Assembly: GCA_966674685.1 (NCBI GenBank)
Contig: CBKWJC010000029.1
Coordinates: 4,937 to 68,936 of the forward strand
From: Thainema sp966674685
GTDB taxonomy: Bacteria; Cyanobacteriota; Cyanobacteriia; Phormidesmidales; Phormidesmidaceae
Direction of reading: 5' to 3'
Length of the DNA stretch: 64,000 nt
The translations under genes were made by a program, and so were the position numbers. Numbering within the stretch: position 1 is the stretch's first letter; each line of letters begins with the position of its first letter. The notes under the pieces were generated by a model, which saw only the letters and a program-made list of their open reading frames with translations, was not told where the DNA came from and ran no database searches. Positions 34,466 to 43,306 of the stretch are shown piece after piece.

Positions 34466-35803
34466 ATGAGAAGTTTGTTGATGCGGAGTCCGATTGCGAT
34501 CGCAATTGCTTGGATCGGGGGCTATCTGCTGATTGTTTTGTCGCCGCTGTTGATTTTGCTGCTGTATCCAGCACCCGCAGGTCGAGGGTTTTGGATTGAA
34601 TTTTCGGTGGCGCTGGGTTTTATCGGACTGGCGATGATGGTGCTCCAGTTTGCGCTGACGGCCCGCATTCGCACCATTGAAGCCGCTTATGGCATTGACA
34701 TCATCTTGCAGTTTCATCGCTACACCTCCATCCTGGCGTTTCTGCTGATTCTGGTGCATCCCATCATTCTGTTTGTGACTGATCCAGAGACGCTGCAACT
34801 GCTGAACTTTATTGAAGCGCCCTGGCGGGCGCGGGCGGCGGTGATTGCGACTCTGGCGCTGACGCTGCTGATTGTGACCGCCATCTGGCGGGAGAAACTG
34901 CATATTCCCTATGAACCCTGGCGCATTTGGCACGGGATTTTTGCGGTGATGGCTGTGGGTTTTGGACTGGCTCATGCCTTTGGAGTTGGGAACTACCTGA
35001 GCTTGTTCTGGAAGGGATTACTGTGGGCACTAATGGGTGCGATCGCACTGTGGCTGCTGATTTTTGTTCGCCTAGTCAAACCCTGGCAGATGACCCAGAA
35101 TCCCTACTTAGTCGAGGAGGTTGTGCCGGAGCGGGGCAATGTATGGACTCTGGTATTGCGACCCAGAGGACATCAGGGGTTGACATTCCAACCGGGGCAG
35201 TTCTCCTGGCTCACCCTGAGAATTTCGCCCTTCCGCATGCGGGAACATCCGTTTTCTATGGCATCCAGCGCAGAAAAGCTAGATTGTCTGGAGTTTGGCA
35301 TTAAATCCATCGGTGATTTCACCAGCCGCATTAAAGAGGTAAAACCAGGCACCGTCGCCTACCTGGATGGCCCCTATGGGGTGTTTACGATCGATCGCTA
35401 CTGGGACTCGGCGGGATTCGTGATGATTGCCGGGGGCATCGGGATTACGCCGATCATGAGCATGTTGCGAACTGCCGCCGATCGCAAAGACAGTCGCCCT
35501 TTTTTACTCATCTACGCCAGCCGCTCCTGGGAAGACATCACCTACCGGGAAGACCTGGAAGTCCTCCAGGACAAACTGGATCTAACCATCGTGCATGTGC
35601 TGCGGAATGCCTCGGAGGATTGGCAGGGAGAAAGCGGATATGTCGATCGAGACCTGCTGGAGCGCTACATTCCCGCCCATCGGGGTAGCCGCCACTATTT
35701 TATCTGTGCAGTTCCCAAAATGATGGAGCAGGTGGAACGGGCACTTCACAAGTTGAATGTACCCGTCACTCATATTCACATGGAACATTACAACTTAGTT
35801 TGA
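34466..35803 (+). CDS. Ferric-reductase/NADPH-oxidase-like membrane flavocytochrome
   Basis: Residues 1-210 hold about six membrane helices with candidate haem His residues in FHRYTSILAFLLILVH and IWHGIFAVMAVGFGLAH. Residues 215-320 form an FAD-binding barrel (QPGQFSWLTL, REHPFSMAS). Residues 325-445 are the NAD(P)H domain (IAGGIGITPIMSML, ending HMEHYNLV). Such enzymes move electrons from NAD(P)H across the membrane to Fe(III) or O2. GGAGAGGG lies just upstream of the start. It is divergent from the fasciclin gene. A short membrane-protein gene follows after 12 bp. Confidence 0.9.
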   Translation: MRSLLMRSPIAIAIAWIGGYLLIVLSPLLILLLYPAPAGRGFWIEFSVALGFIGLAMMVLQFALTARIRTIEAAYGIDIILQFHRYTSILAFLLILVHPIILFVTDPETLQLLNFIEAPWRARAAVIATLALTLLIVTAIWREKLHIPYEPWRIWHGIFAVMAVGFGLAHAFGVGNYLSLFWKGLLWALMGAIALWLLIFVRLVKPWQMTQNPYLVEEVVPERGNVWTLVLRPRGHQGLTFQPGQFSWLTLRISPFRMREHPFSMASSAEKLDCLEFGIKSIGDFTSRIKEVKPGTVAYLDGPYGVFTIDRYWDSAGFVMIAGGIGITPIMSMLRTAADRKDSRPFLLIYASRSWEDITYREDLEVLQDKLDLTIVHVLRNASEDWQGESGYVDRDLLERYIPAHRGSRHYFICAVPKMMEQVERALHKLNVPVTHIHMEHYNLV

Positions 35804-35815
35804 GGAAGGGTGACA

Positions 35816-35992
35816 ATGCGCTACAGCATTATGTTGCAATTGGTCACGACGATCAGCGTTATTTTTGTTGCTGCTGCTGCCCTTTTTGCTTGGTTTCAAA
35901 ATCGACAAATGAATTCTAGTCAAGAGAGTGTTGAGAAAAGAGAATTTCGATTGGTAGCTGATATTTCTAATCAAGAAGAGTGGTTTATTTGA
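35816..35992 (+). CDS. Small single-pass membrane protein downstream of the reductase
   Basis: 58 residues: a short basic start, one hydrophobic helix (MLQLVTTISVIFVAAAALFA), then a charged tail ending QEEWFI. GAGGAAGGG lies directly upstream of the ATG, and it starts 12 bp after the reductase stop, so it is probably cotranslated. It could be a small subunit or an assembly partner of the reductase. Alternatively it may be the truncated start of a once longer sensor, since an N-terminal helix followed by polar sequence is typical of such genes. Confidence 0.55.
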   Translation: MRYSIMLQLVTTISVIFVAAAALFAWFQNRQMNSSQESVEKREFRLVADISNQEEWFI

Positions 35993-35999
35993 ATATACT

Positions 36000-36102
36000 C
36001 ACATCCTGCACCAAAACCCTCAAGGTTTATGTTTATGCTTATGCTCAATGTGGTGGCAATATAGCCGCTTCGAATTTTCAACGTACAGGGTGCAAGATGT
36101 GG
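36000..36102. mobile_element. MITE-like element with CACATC(C/T)TGCACC ends, copy 1
   Basis: CACATCCTGCACC at the left end pairs with GGTGCAAGATGTGG at the right end, 103 bp in all. A similar element occupies 56529-56623, and one end (GGTGCAAGATATGT) is found alone at 32921-32934. No coding content. Confidence 0.5.
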
Positions 36103-36801
36103 ATATATCAATACAGTAACTCCTACGTTTGGGAGAGGTTGTATCTCTAAACTATTTTTACTATTCACACAGTATGTATCGCTAGTCATATTAGTTGGGG
36201 CATGGGTAAACTCTGTCACCGTTCTCATGAACGTTTGAGCGTTAGATTATTCAACTGTCTCAACTCAACTGGCAGCGGCTATATTGATCGGCTGTATCTT
36301 ATAGACCTCTTGCATAAATCGAAAAACACAACGTAATCACAAGGGTTTCAGCCTTCAAATCCTGGTTCGTGCAAGAGGTCTTATGAACACGTCGTTCAAA
36401 GGATTGGAAGATTTTCCAGATAGGTGATTTCCGGTTTTAGATGTGTTTATTGGTAGCAATCCGTTTATTGTGAATCTGACTAGAAAAAGCCGAATTGTTT
36501 CTGTGAAGGTTGGGCGCGGCACAGCTTTTGCAAAGCAATAAATATTGACTTTTTCGGCGATTTCGTATTACGAGACCTGCATGGGCGTTTCAGTGGCAGT
36601 GATTCAATCTGTCATTGCTATTTCCTTCTCTATGTATTTCGTTATGTATGAGTTCCATATGCAGATTGGATATACAAGCTCTATACATTAATTACGAGAC
36701 ATTAATCACAAATGACCGTGCCAATACTAAAACGAGCAGGAACAAGAAATATATAGAAATAGGCACTAAAACCAGAATGTAAAACTGAAGTAAAACTCTT
36801 C
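36103..36801. other. AT-rich gene-free stretch before the lipoprotein gene
   Basis: Apart from the 84-bp element, I see no gene and no conserved site here. Base composition is AT-rich, especially 36560-36790, which suggests decayed inserted DNA. Confidence 0.4.
36301..36384. mobile_element. 84-bp MITE-like element with AGACCTCTTGCA inverted ends
   Basis: ATAGACCTCTTGCATAAA at the left end and (reverse complement) ATAAGACCTCTTGCACGAA at the right end. The interior is AT-rich and non-coding. AGACCTCTTGCA-type ends resemble those of bacterial insertion sequences, so this could be a deletion derivative. Confidence 0.55.
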
Positions 36802-36907
36802 ATATAGCCTTTCCTAAGCTACTGAGGTACAAGTTATTTTTTGGAAGCCGCGCTCCGCGCGGCTTCCAAAAAATAACTCCCCCTTTATTAGCACAAGAAG
36901 TGCTATA
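36802..36907 (-). repeat. 106-bp dispersed element, copy B (opposite orientation)
   Basis: Reverse-complement match of 5989-6094, same 106-bp length, with differences at a handful of positions. The central hairpin loop differs (CTCCGCGC here versus GGAGAG in copy A on its strand), while both arms are kept. It lies just upstream of the lipoprotein gene at 36960. Confidence 0.8.
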
Positions 36908-36959
36908 TACCGAATCAAATATTTTCATTAGATGTTTCGAAAGTTTGTTGGAGGATACG

Positions 36960-37913
36960 ATGTCAACGCAGCGAAAACTCTTCATTTTTCCAGATTTTAG
37001 TAAAGTGAATTCAGGCGCGATCGCACTGGGTGCAATGGCTCTTTTAGTTGCAGGTTGCGAAGGGTTAACGCCCACTGAAGATCAGCAGACGCAAACTGGC
37101 AATGGTGCTACGACAGAAGAGCTATCCGAAGAGGTGTCAGACCTTCCAGATGCTGACCCCACCTTAGGGGAACTAGTGACCCTGCGGGGTGGCGTAAATG
37201 AAGTCATCGACGACGATAGTTTTCTTATGAACACCGCCGACGGTGATACTATCTTGGTCCTCAACCCGACCGAGCAAACCTATCCTGCTCTACAGCAACA
37301 ACCGGAAGCGCAACAGCAGACCGAAGCGGGACAAGCTGAAGCTCCAGCGACAGATACTGGACAGACCGCGCAGCAGGGGCAAGAAGACGAAGACCTAGAA
37401 ATTCCGTTTCAGGTGACTGGCACTCTGGAGGAATTTGATCCAGCCCAGCTAGAGGAGCAGTACGGTTTAACCCTCGATCCCAGTTTGTATGAGGACTATG
37501 ACCAGCAATTAGTAGTCGTTGCTGAAAATATCGCGCTGGCTCCCCGACCTCAAGAATTTTGGGACGCCCCAGTGAACTATTTTGAAAATGAAACCGTAGC
37601 TATTGAAGGGGATCTCAGACCGCTGGAAGATACCCAAAACGCTTTTGCTCTCTTTGAAGAAGGCTGGACAAACGATGTGGGTGTCTTGGTCGTAGGCACT
37701 CAAGACTTAGTTGATACCGAAAACCTAGAGCAGGGCGAGAATATCGTTGTGACTGGTCAAGCCCAACCCATTGACGAAGCGACATTGCAACAGGCCAACC
37801 TCGGCTGGGATGAGGCCCAAATTCAGGAATTCATTTCTCGCTATGAAAATCGACCAGTAATCCTGGCTGAGCAGGTTTACCCATCTGCAACGCCACCCCA
37901 TCCCGTTCTCTAG
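36960..37913 (+). CDS. Acidic lipoprotein of unknown function
   Basis: 317 residues. The lipobox LLVAGC falls near residue 30, after a hydrophobic segment. A Gln/Glu-rich linker (about 100-150, with QQQPEAQQQTEAGQAE) separates two domains. The first includes TLGELVTLRGGVNEVIDDDS and the second VIALAPRP-like and VTGQAQPIDEATL segments, which suggest OB-like beta barrels. The ATG at 36960 has GGAGG about 7 bases upstream. I do not recognise the family. It lies beside a diheme cytochrome and reductase set, so an envelope redox link is possible. Confidence 0.75.
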   Translation: MSTQRKLFIFPDFSKVNSGAIALGAMALLVAGCEGLTPTEDQQTQTGNGATTEELSEEVSDLPDADPTLGELVTLRGGVNEVIDDDSFLMNTADGDTILVLNPTEQTYPALQQQPEAQQQTEAGQAEAPATDTGQTAQQGQEDEDLEIPFQVTGTLEEFDPAQLEEQYGLTLDPSLYEDYDQQLVVVAENIALAPRPQEFWDAPVNYFENETVAIEGDLRPLEDTQNAFALFEEGWTNDVGVLVVGTQDLVDTENLEQGENIVVTGQAQPIDEATLQQANLGWDEAQIQEFISRYENRPVILAEQVYPSATPPHPVL

Positions 37914-38243
37914 TCAGCCGAGTTTCATCTAAAGCTATCCCCGCAGGGGTGTCCCCTTCCGGGATGTCGTGACAGTCCCCCAGTGCTGGATGGTTGGTGT
38001 CCGGTTCCCGATGCCGCCCGCATTCTTTCTCCCAAGACAAACTGGACGACATCGGGAATGTCTGGTCTGAGCTGCTTGCCCAGTAAGAGTTATAGCAAGT
38101 CACGCTCAAGGGGCTATGAAGCTGCGATCGCACCCCAGATCTATTCCGTCTCCCGCTTTGGCCAACCCTCCCCTACACCCAGAAGATGCCCGCTGCTAGG
38201 CCGAGCGGGTACACCCACTGGAGATTTACTCATGCCCAGCCCT
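37914..38243. other. Intergenic stretch with short GC-rich hairpins
   Basis: A hairpin ATCCCCGCAGGGG...CCCCTTCCGGGAT near 37936-37964 follows the lipoprotein gene and may act as a terminator. A second, GCCCGCT...AGCGGGT, lies near 38188-38212. Reading frames across this region look spurious. Confidence 0.4.
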
Positions 38244-38666
38244 TCACTCAGAGCCGTCCAGTTGAGCCTGCACCGAATCCTGAATAGTGTAGTGGGTCAG
38301 TCGCTGCACTGTTGCTGTTGGAATACCCAGTTCCTGAACAATCGAGGTTTCGACTTCATCCAGGCGAGTGGTAGACAGTTCAATCTCCCGCTCATGAACC
38401 GCCAGGTCAACGGGCTTGACGGCAACTTGAGTCTTACCCTGGGTTCGATCTACGTTGGCTTGAATTAGCCGAATGTCATGCTCCTGAACGTCGGCTGGCA
38501 GAGTTGCCTGAAGCTGGTGAATACTGGTTTCGGTCTGTTGAAGCATCCGCTGGGTCAGCAGCGTTCCCGCCACCCAGAATCCCAGACCGACTGTAGGCAA
38601 CAGAAGCCAAAACCTAGCTCCCAGGATTCGCAAAGGCCATACTGACTGACTGACTGACATGGGCAT
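38244..38666 (-). CDS. Hypothetical single-pass membrane protein
   Basis: 140 residues. A membrane helix (about 12-36, ARFWLLLPTVGLGFWVAGTLL) is followed by a helical soluble part rich in Glu, Gln and Thr. The start ATG at 38666 has GTGGAGAA directly upstream; the frame's earlier start adds 15 residues. The family is not recognised. It is divergent from the diheme cytochrome gene, with about 120 bp between starts. Confidence 0.6.
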   Translation of the reverse strand: MPMSVSQSVWPLRILGARFWLLLPTVGLGFWVAGTLLTQRMLQQTETSIHQLQATLPADVQEHDIRLIQANVDRTQGKTQVAVKPVDLAVHEREIELSTTRLDEVETSIVQELGIPTATVQRLTHYTIQDSVQAQLDGSE

Positions 38667-38789
38667 TTCTCCACTCTCATCCAACAGTAGCGATAGACGG
38701 CTCCCCTGCAATCTAACCGGGGAAAGACGTGCTTTATCACCAGTTCAACACCCCTCAACATGCCGATATTCAGAAACCAATGAGGTCTT

Positions 38790-40856
38790 ATGTCTCTACG
38801 TACGCTGACTATTCTGGCAGCGCTAGTTATCCTAGTAGGATTTCTGGGGTTCCAGCTTGAACTCACGCTACCAACCAGGCCACCAAACGTTGCGTCTACC
38901 TATACTCCCATAACGCAACCTGCCCCTCAAGGGATTGGCTCCTATGACGTGTTAGGGCACACTATTAGCCCAGCAGAAGCCGCTCAACTCCTGCAAACGG
39001 AAGCAGGGCGACAGCAGCTTTCGTCCGAGAACGGTGCGGTTGAAATCACTGAAGACCTTCTCGATTTGGGACGCGAGACGTTCTACCAGGAAACCTTCGG
39101 TAACGAAGTTTTATTTACCGATGTGGTTGGTATTCTGGATGGCCCCCTAGGGCTGCCGGAACTGACTAAAGCGATTCTGGCCCTGAAGGGGCAACCTACG
39201 AATAACTTGCAGGTGAAGCTGGATGAGACGCTGGAATTTCGCGATCGCACCTTTCCGGCTGGCACTGTGATCAACACAGGGCTGGATGTACCAGAAGGCT
39301 CTGTCTTTCCCCTCGGGGTGGTGACTCATATAGAGCACGCCCGCCCTAGAGTGGGCATCACCTGCGCGCTTTGCCACGCCACCGTGAATCAGGAAACAGG
39401 AAAAATTATTGAAGGCGCCACAAATACTGACATTAACTTAGGCATGCTGCTGGCAATGGCCTCCAACTCGGCGGCATTGTTTCGCCAATCTGACGTTAAC
39501 CCTACTAATATTGCCCGTGGCGAACACTCGTATATTAACGACGAGGGAGAAACGGCCTACCTGCCCGACCCTGAACAGCTAGAAGCCGCCGTAGATAGCG
39601 CGTTCCTCTCTTGGCCACCGGGTAACTTCGTCTCCAATGGCGACCTGACCAATAACTCTGCCCAGGTACCCTCCTCCTATACCCACGCAGCGTTTCCCTA
39701 CGCCTGGAGTGGAGTAGCGTCCATCGGTTGGTTCCACGGATTGACCACCCTGAACAATGCTGTCTTTGGCCTGAATGCCGACCCCACCACCACCGCCGAT
39801 GCCGCCCCTGAGGTGCTGGGCATTGGTAAAGAAACCTATCTAGGAGCGATGTTCCAAAATGCGCCTAATGCCCATTATCGCTTGCCAGAAGGGGCACGTC
39901 CTTCACGGTTTGTAGAATCGGTAGACCCTACTCCCGGATCTCCTGGTCTTAACGCCACCATCAAAATGCCAGAGTATCCGAACGGCACTCTATTTATGCA
40001 GAATGGCCTGATGGCCGCCACTCCAGGACATCGCGTTGCCGAGGAACTCAATGGCATGTCAGCCTGGCAGAATACCCTGGCTCCACCACCCAACGAAGCT
40101 GTACAGGATGTGGCCTCAGTGCAGCGGGGAGCCAAAATCTTTGATGATGCTAACTGTGCTACCTGCCATAGCGGGCGCTACTTCACTAACCACCGGATCA
40201 TTCCTCAGCGAGAACTGAAAACTCAGCCAGCTCGGGCACCTGCCTCCCGAAAATTTGCCGAGGCGTTTGTGCCGCCTGACACCTATGCTCCGAATGTGCC
40301 CGTACCGCTGCCCCCTGACCCAATGGTGCTGTCCATACCCACCGACATCACTTCTGAGGATGATATCCAGCTCGCCTATGCCCAGAGTGATCCCCAGGGT
40401 GGCTACAAAGTGATGAAGCTGATTGGTGCTTATCTCCATGCTCCATACCTGCATGATGGTGGTGTTGCCGCCAGTGCGACCGCCCTTAAACCTGAGGAAA
40501 CTGGCTGGTTCACCGTGGCCGATCCAGCTCAGATCGGCATGGTGGGCACCTTCATGCGCGGGATCAGACCCGACTCGGCAGCCAGTCTGCGAATGCTGGT
40601 CGATCGCAATTTGCGAGAACCGATGGTGGAGGTGAATCGGGCCAACCCCGATCTGCAACGAGCCAATGTCAGCGGTCAGGGTCACGACTACTGGGTTGAT
40701 CAGCAGGCCGGATATCGGCCTCAGGATCAGACGGATTTAGTCAATTTTTTGCTGTCGTTAGATGATGATCCGATTGCCTTGCCACCATTTGTGGCTTCAG
40801 ATCTGGCTGATGCCAATCTAGCCCTAGGGTCACAGAATGAAGCTGGTCTTCAGTAG
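38790..40856 (+). CDS. Diheme c-type cytochrome, MauG/peroxidase-like (possibly RoxA-like)
   Basis: 688 residues with an N-terminal membrane anchor or signal (about 5-25). Two haem c motifs are clear: CALCH at 192-196 and CATCH at 456-460. The region after the second motif has a His-rich stretch (LIGAYLHAPYLHDGGV), which could supply axial ligands. Two-haem proteins of about 680 residues with this spacing include MauG-like peroxidases and the rubber oxygenase RoxA group. The oxygenase option is only a length and spacing likeness. It should act in the periplasm. The lipoprotein and reductase genes lie upstream. Confidence 0.8.
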   Translation: MSLRTLTILAALVILVGFLGFQLELTLPTRPPNVASTYTPITQPAPQGIGSYDVLGHTISPAEAAQLLQTEAGRQQLSSENGAVEITEDLLDLGRETFYQETFGNEVLFTDVVGILDGPLGLPELTKAILALKGQPTNNLQVKLDETLEFRDRTFPAGTVINTGLDVPEGSVFPLGVVTHIEHARPRVGITCALCHATVNQETGKIIEGATNTDINLGMLLAMASNSAALFRQSDVNPTNIARGEHSYINDEGETAYLPDPEQLEAAVDSAFLSWPPGNFVSNGDLTNNSAQVPSSYTHAAFPYAWSGVASIGWFHGLTTLNNAVFGLNADPTTTADAAPEVLGIGKETYLGAMFQNAPNAHYRLPEGARPSRFVESVDPTPGSPGLNATIKMPEYPNGTLFMQNGLMAATPGHRVAEELNGMSAWQNTLAPPPNEAVQDVASVQRGAKIFDDANCATCHSGRYFTNHRIIPQRELKTQPARAPASRKFAEAFVPPDTYAPNVPVPLPPDPMVLSIPTDITSEDDIQLAYAQSDPQGGYKVMKLIGAYLHAPYLHDGGVAASATALKPEETGWFTVADPAQIGMVGTFMRGIRPDSAASLRMLVDRNLREPMVEVNRANPDLQRANVSGQGHDYWVDQQAGYRPQDQTDLVNFLLSLDDDPIALPPFVASDLADANLALGSQNEAGLQ

Positions 40857-41018
40857 CGCTACTGCTAGAGACGCGATGTGCAACTTGAGCGTTATGGTTC
40901 ACGATAGCCCAAACATGGGTGAGTAGGTGGGGGAGGTAGGGACAAAATAGTTGCACATCGCGTTACTGGTATGATCCGAGACGTTCATACGAATCAACTA
41001 GAGGAACGAAGACGCTTT

Positions 41019-41504
41019 ATGCAGTACTGGTTAATGAAATCGGAACCAGATGCCTACAGCATTGACGACTTAGAGCGCGATCGCACCACCCTTTGGGATG
41101 GAGTACGCAACTATCAGGCCCGTAATTTTCTTCGGACAGCAGCCGTTGGGGATCAGGTCTTTTTCTACCATTCCAACACTAAACCCCCTGGCATTGTCGG
41201 CTTGATGCAGGTAGTCGAAACGAAGATTGACGACCCAACCCAGTTCGACCCCAACAGCCACTATTACGATCCCAAATCCACACCCGATAATCCGCGCTGG
41301 CAAACTGTACGGGTGGAATTTGTCGAGCGTTTTTCTGCTGCGATCGCACTTGACCAGCTAAAAGAAAAATTTGATCCAGATGAACTCCAGGTGGTGAAAC
41401 GGGGGAATCGGCTTTCGGTCATGCCCATAGACGTAGATGTAGCAAAACGCATTCTCGCTCTGGTACCGAATTTGACGCGGACGACCCCGAAGGCTTCGTT
41501 ATAA
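41019..41504 (+). CDS. EVE-domain protein
   Basis: 161 residues, essentially one EVE (PUA-like) domain: YWLMKSEPDAYSIDDL at the start, WDGVRNYQARNFLR, GDQVFFYHSN, GIVGLMQV and WQTVRVEFV. EVE domains bind modified bases in DNA or RNA through an aromatic pocket (W in LWDGVRNYQARN). Stand-alone bacterial forms are related to human THYN1. The ATG at 41019 starts at the conserved MQYWLMK; the frame from 40971 adds unrelated residues. The convergent LptA-like gene ends 12 bp away. Confidence 0.9.
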   Translation: MQYWLMKSEPDAYSIDDLERDRTTLWDGVRNYQARNFLRTAAVGDQVFFYHSNTKPPGIVGLMQVVETKIDDPTQFDPNSHYYDPKSTPDNPRWQTVRVEFVERFSAAIALDQLKEKFDPDELQVVKRGNRLSVMPIDVDVAKRILALVPNLTRTTPKASL

Positions 41505-41515
41505 AGCTGCAAGGA

Positions 41516-42034
41516 TTACTGATCGCTGAATGGAGTCTTGAAGACAGGTTTAGGATCGAAGTCCTCTGTGCCACCAACTGCACCATTACCCGAACTGGCA
41601 GGCTGTTCGGCTGGCGCATTGGGGTCATCCACTAAGTAAATAGCTTCAACCTGCTCCTGTTGGCGCGGCAGTGCCACAAAGCGGCCTTCATCGATGAGAT
41701 ACGTAATCGTTTCGGCCTGTAAGCTATTGCCCTCTTGCAGCACATAGACATTACCGCTGAGGACAATGCGACGTTCGCGGCTGTAGTACTGCGCTTGGGC
41801 AGAAGTGGCCTGGATTTGACGAGCTGGATAGTTGATTTGGACATTGCCGCGTGCTGTGATCACACCCGTGACGGAGTTGGCTTCCTGCACATCGGAGCGG
41901 AGGGTCAGCGCTTGGTTGCCAGTTTGGGCTTGAGCCGTTTGTCCGAAATAGGGTGCGATCGCACCTCCGACAATCATCAACGGTAAGAGCCAGCGAGCGG
42001 ATGACAAGCTTGAACGAAACAATCGTCGCAACAT
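41516..42034 (-). CDS. LptA/OstA-like periplasmic protein
   Basis: 172 residues: signal peptide (about 1-36, ending AQAQ), then an OstA-type beta-jellyroll strand series (ITARGNVQINYPARQIQATS, RRIVLSGNVYVLQEGNSLQA, ETITYLIDEGRFVAL). LptA proteins carry lipopolysaccharide across the periplasm. The C-terminus is a Pro/Gly/Asn-rich tail. It is shorter than E. coli LptA but typical of cyanobacteria. It stands alone; the LptB, C and F/G genes are not in the window. Confidence 0.85.
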   Translation of the reverse strand: MLRRLFRSSLSSARWLLPLMIVGGAIAPYFGQTAQAQTGNQALTLRSDVQEANSVTGVITARGNVQINYPARQIQATSAQAQYYSRERRIVLSGNVYVLQEGNSLQAETITYLIDEGRFVALPRQQEQVEAIYLVDDPNAPAEQPASSGNGAVGGTEDFDPKPVFKTPFSDQ

Positions 42035-42188
42035 GGTTTTACGGTGTTCTCAGCGTTTTGTGAATTAGTTTGACGCGGCTAATCGAAAATTTAGCGGTGG
42101 ATGGTGTATCACTAAAAATCTACCAGGGCAAAACAGACTTCGTCAGGAATTTAGCAAAATGATTCAGTCTTTTACCCTCTCCTACAGA

Positions 42189-42749
42189 CTAACTTGCCCA
42201 ACATCCGGACTCCGGATCGCGCACCTTCGCAAAAATGAAACTATCGCGGGGACAAGATGACAGGTTGGGACGCATTGTGGCACAGCGCAACGTGCCTTCA
42301 CGCCGCAGACCCACCTTCTCTAAAACCCTGGCTGAGGCCAGATTTTCAGTATCACATACTGCCCAGACTCGATAAATGGTTGGGAGACTGGTCAGCCATG
42401 CAATCACGGCACGAGCGGCTTCCGTCATATACCCCTGCCTCCAGTATTGCCGATGAAGAACATAGCCAAAGTCGGCTTTATGGCCGTCGATCCGACAGGC
42501 AATGGCACCTATCACCTGATCTGCGGGCTGGGCGGTGATTACCCAGCAGAACTCCTCGCCTGATTCCCACCGAGGGATACACCATTCAAGAAACCGAATT
42601 GTGTCTTGAATATCCGTATGCGTTGGCCAATCCATATAGCGCGTCACGTCTGGATCAGCGGCATACTCGAAGATGGCGGCAGCATCCGCCAGGGATGGGC
42701 AGCGGAGTTTGAGTCGGTCTGTGGTTAGATCAGTCGGGGGCTGGCGCAT
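42189..42749 (-). CDS. GNAT-family N-acetyltransferase, RimJ/RimL type
   Basis: 186 residues with LTTDRLKLRCPSLADAAAIFEY at the start, EFCWVITAQP and IGAIACRID as the central strands, the acetyl-CoA loop YWRQGYMTEAARAVI, and VCDTENLASARVLEKVGLRRE, the RimL signature. It probably acetylates protein N-termini or a small amine; the substrate is unknown. The ATG at 42749 (MRQPPTDL) is preferred over one 36 bases earlier. It is downstream of the DUF309 gene on the same strand. Confidence 0.85.
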   Translation of the reverse strand: MRQPPTDLTTDRLKLRCPSLADAAAIFEYAADPDVTRYMDWPTHTDIQDTIRFLEWCIPRWESGEEFCWVITAQPADQVIGAIACRIDGHKADFGYVLHRQYWRQGYMTEAARAVIAWLTSLPTIYRVWAVCDTENLASARVLEKVGLRREGTLRCATMRPNLSSCPRDSFIFAKVRDPESGCWAS

Positions 42750-42793
42750 GTGATGGTATTGGATGAGATGACGGTGCGATCGCACCTAAAGTT

Positions 42794-43306
42794 TCAATCA
42801 GGCTTTTGATACCGAATTTTGGGCAACTTCAATCGCGATTTCAGATCTTCATCCAGCGGCTCAGCCAAATTTAAACCCGCAGCTTCCAGTGGAGTTCCGG
42901 ATAACTGCTCCGCTGCCTCCTGGGTCATTTCCGCCACTGAATCCTCTGGCAGTAAACCCAAGTAGTGCGCGCAGGCCACCGCTTGCTCCGGGCCAGCCGT
43001 CTGGAGAGCCATCAGCAAATCGGAGCTTTGTTCAAGCAGATCATCAATATCAACGCCTGCGTAGTCGGAGTCGTAGCGGCGAATGCGACTGATGCCCTCG
43101 CCCAGCAGAATGACCGATCCTTTCCAGTTCTGATTGCTCAGGTGATAAATCCCCACCGCGACTTGCAAAATGCCCTGATACAGGCTCTTGGGCGGATCAG
43201 GAGCTTCCATCCAAATCGCTTCCAGCGTATCGTGGCAGGCGTAATATTCGCCGCGATTAAACTGTTCCAGTCCTTGCCAAAAGTCACTCGGCAGTTGATC
43301 CGTCAT
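42794..43306 (-). CDS. DUF309 protein
   Basis: 170 residues. The DUF309 hallmark FNRGEYYACHDTLEAIWM (His-x3-Glu, about 15-32) and the second motif YQGILQVAVGIYHLSNQNWKG (about 42-62) are both clear, followed by a helical region LLGEGISRIRRY. The His and Glu could bind metal. Function is unknown across the family. The GNAT gene begins 45 bp downstream, so they may be an operon. Confidence 0.88.
   Translation of the reverse strand: MTDQLPSDFWQGLEQFNRGEYYACHDTLEAIWMEAPDPPKSLYQGILQVAVGIYHLSNQNWKGSVILLGEGISRIRRYDSDYAGVDIDDLLEQSSDLLMALQTAGPEQAVACAHYLGLLPEDSVAEMTQEAAEQLSGTPLEAAGLNLAEPLDEDLKSRLKLPKIRYQKPD

Noticed and set aside
34283..34975. Minus-strand frame extending the fasciclin gene by 231 residues
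   Set aside because: It is antisense to the reductase gene, has His/Gln/Pro-rich nonsense composition, and a well-placed TTG start with signal peptide lies downstream.
36301..36384. Possible tRNA because of TTCAAATCCTGG near 36353
   Set aside because: No acceptor stem, anticodon arm or T-loop can be folded; the segment lies inside an inverted-repeat element.
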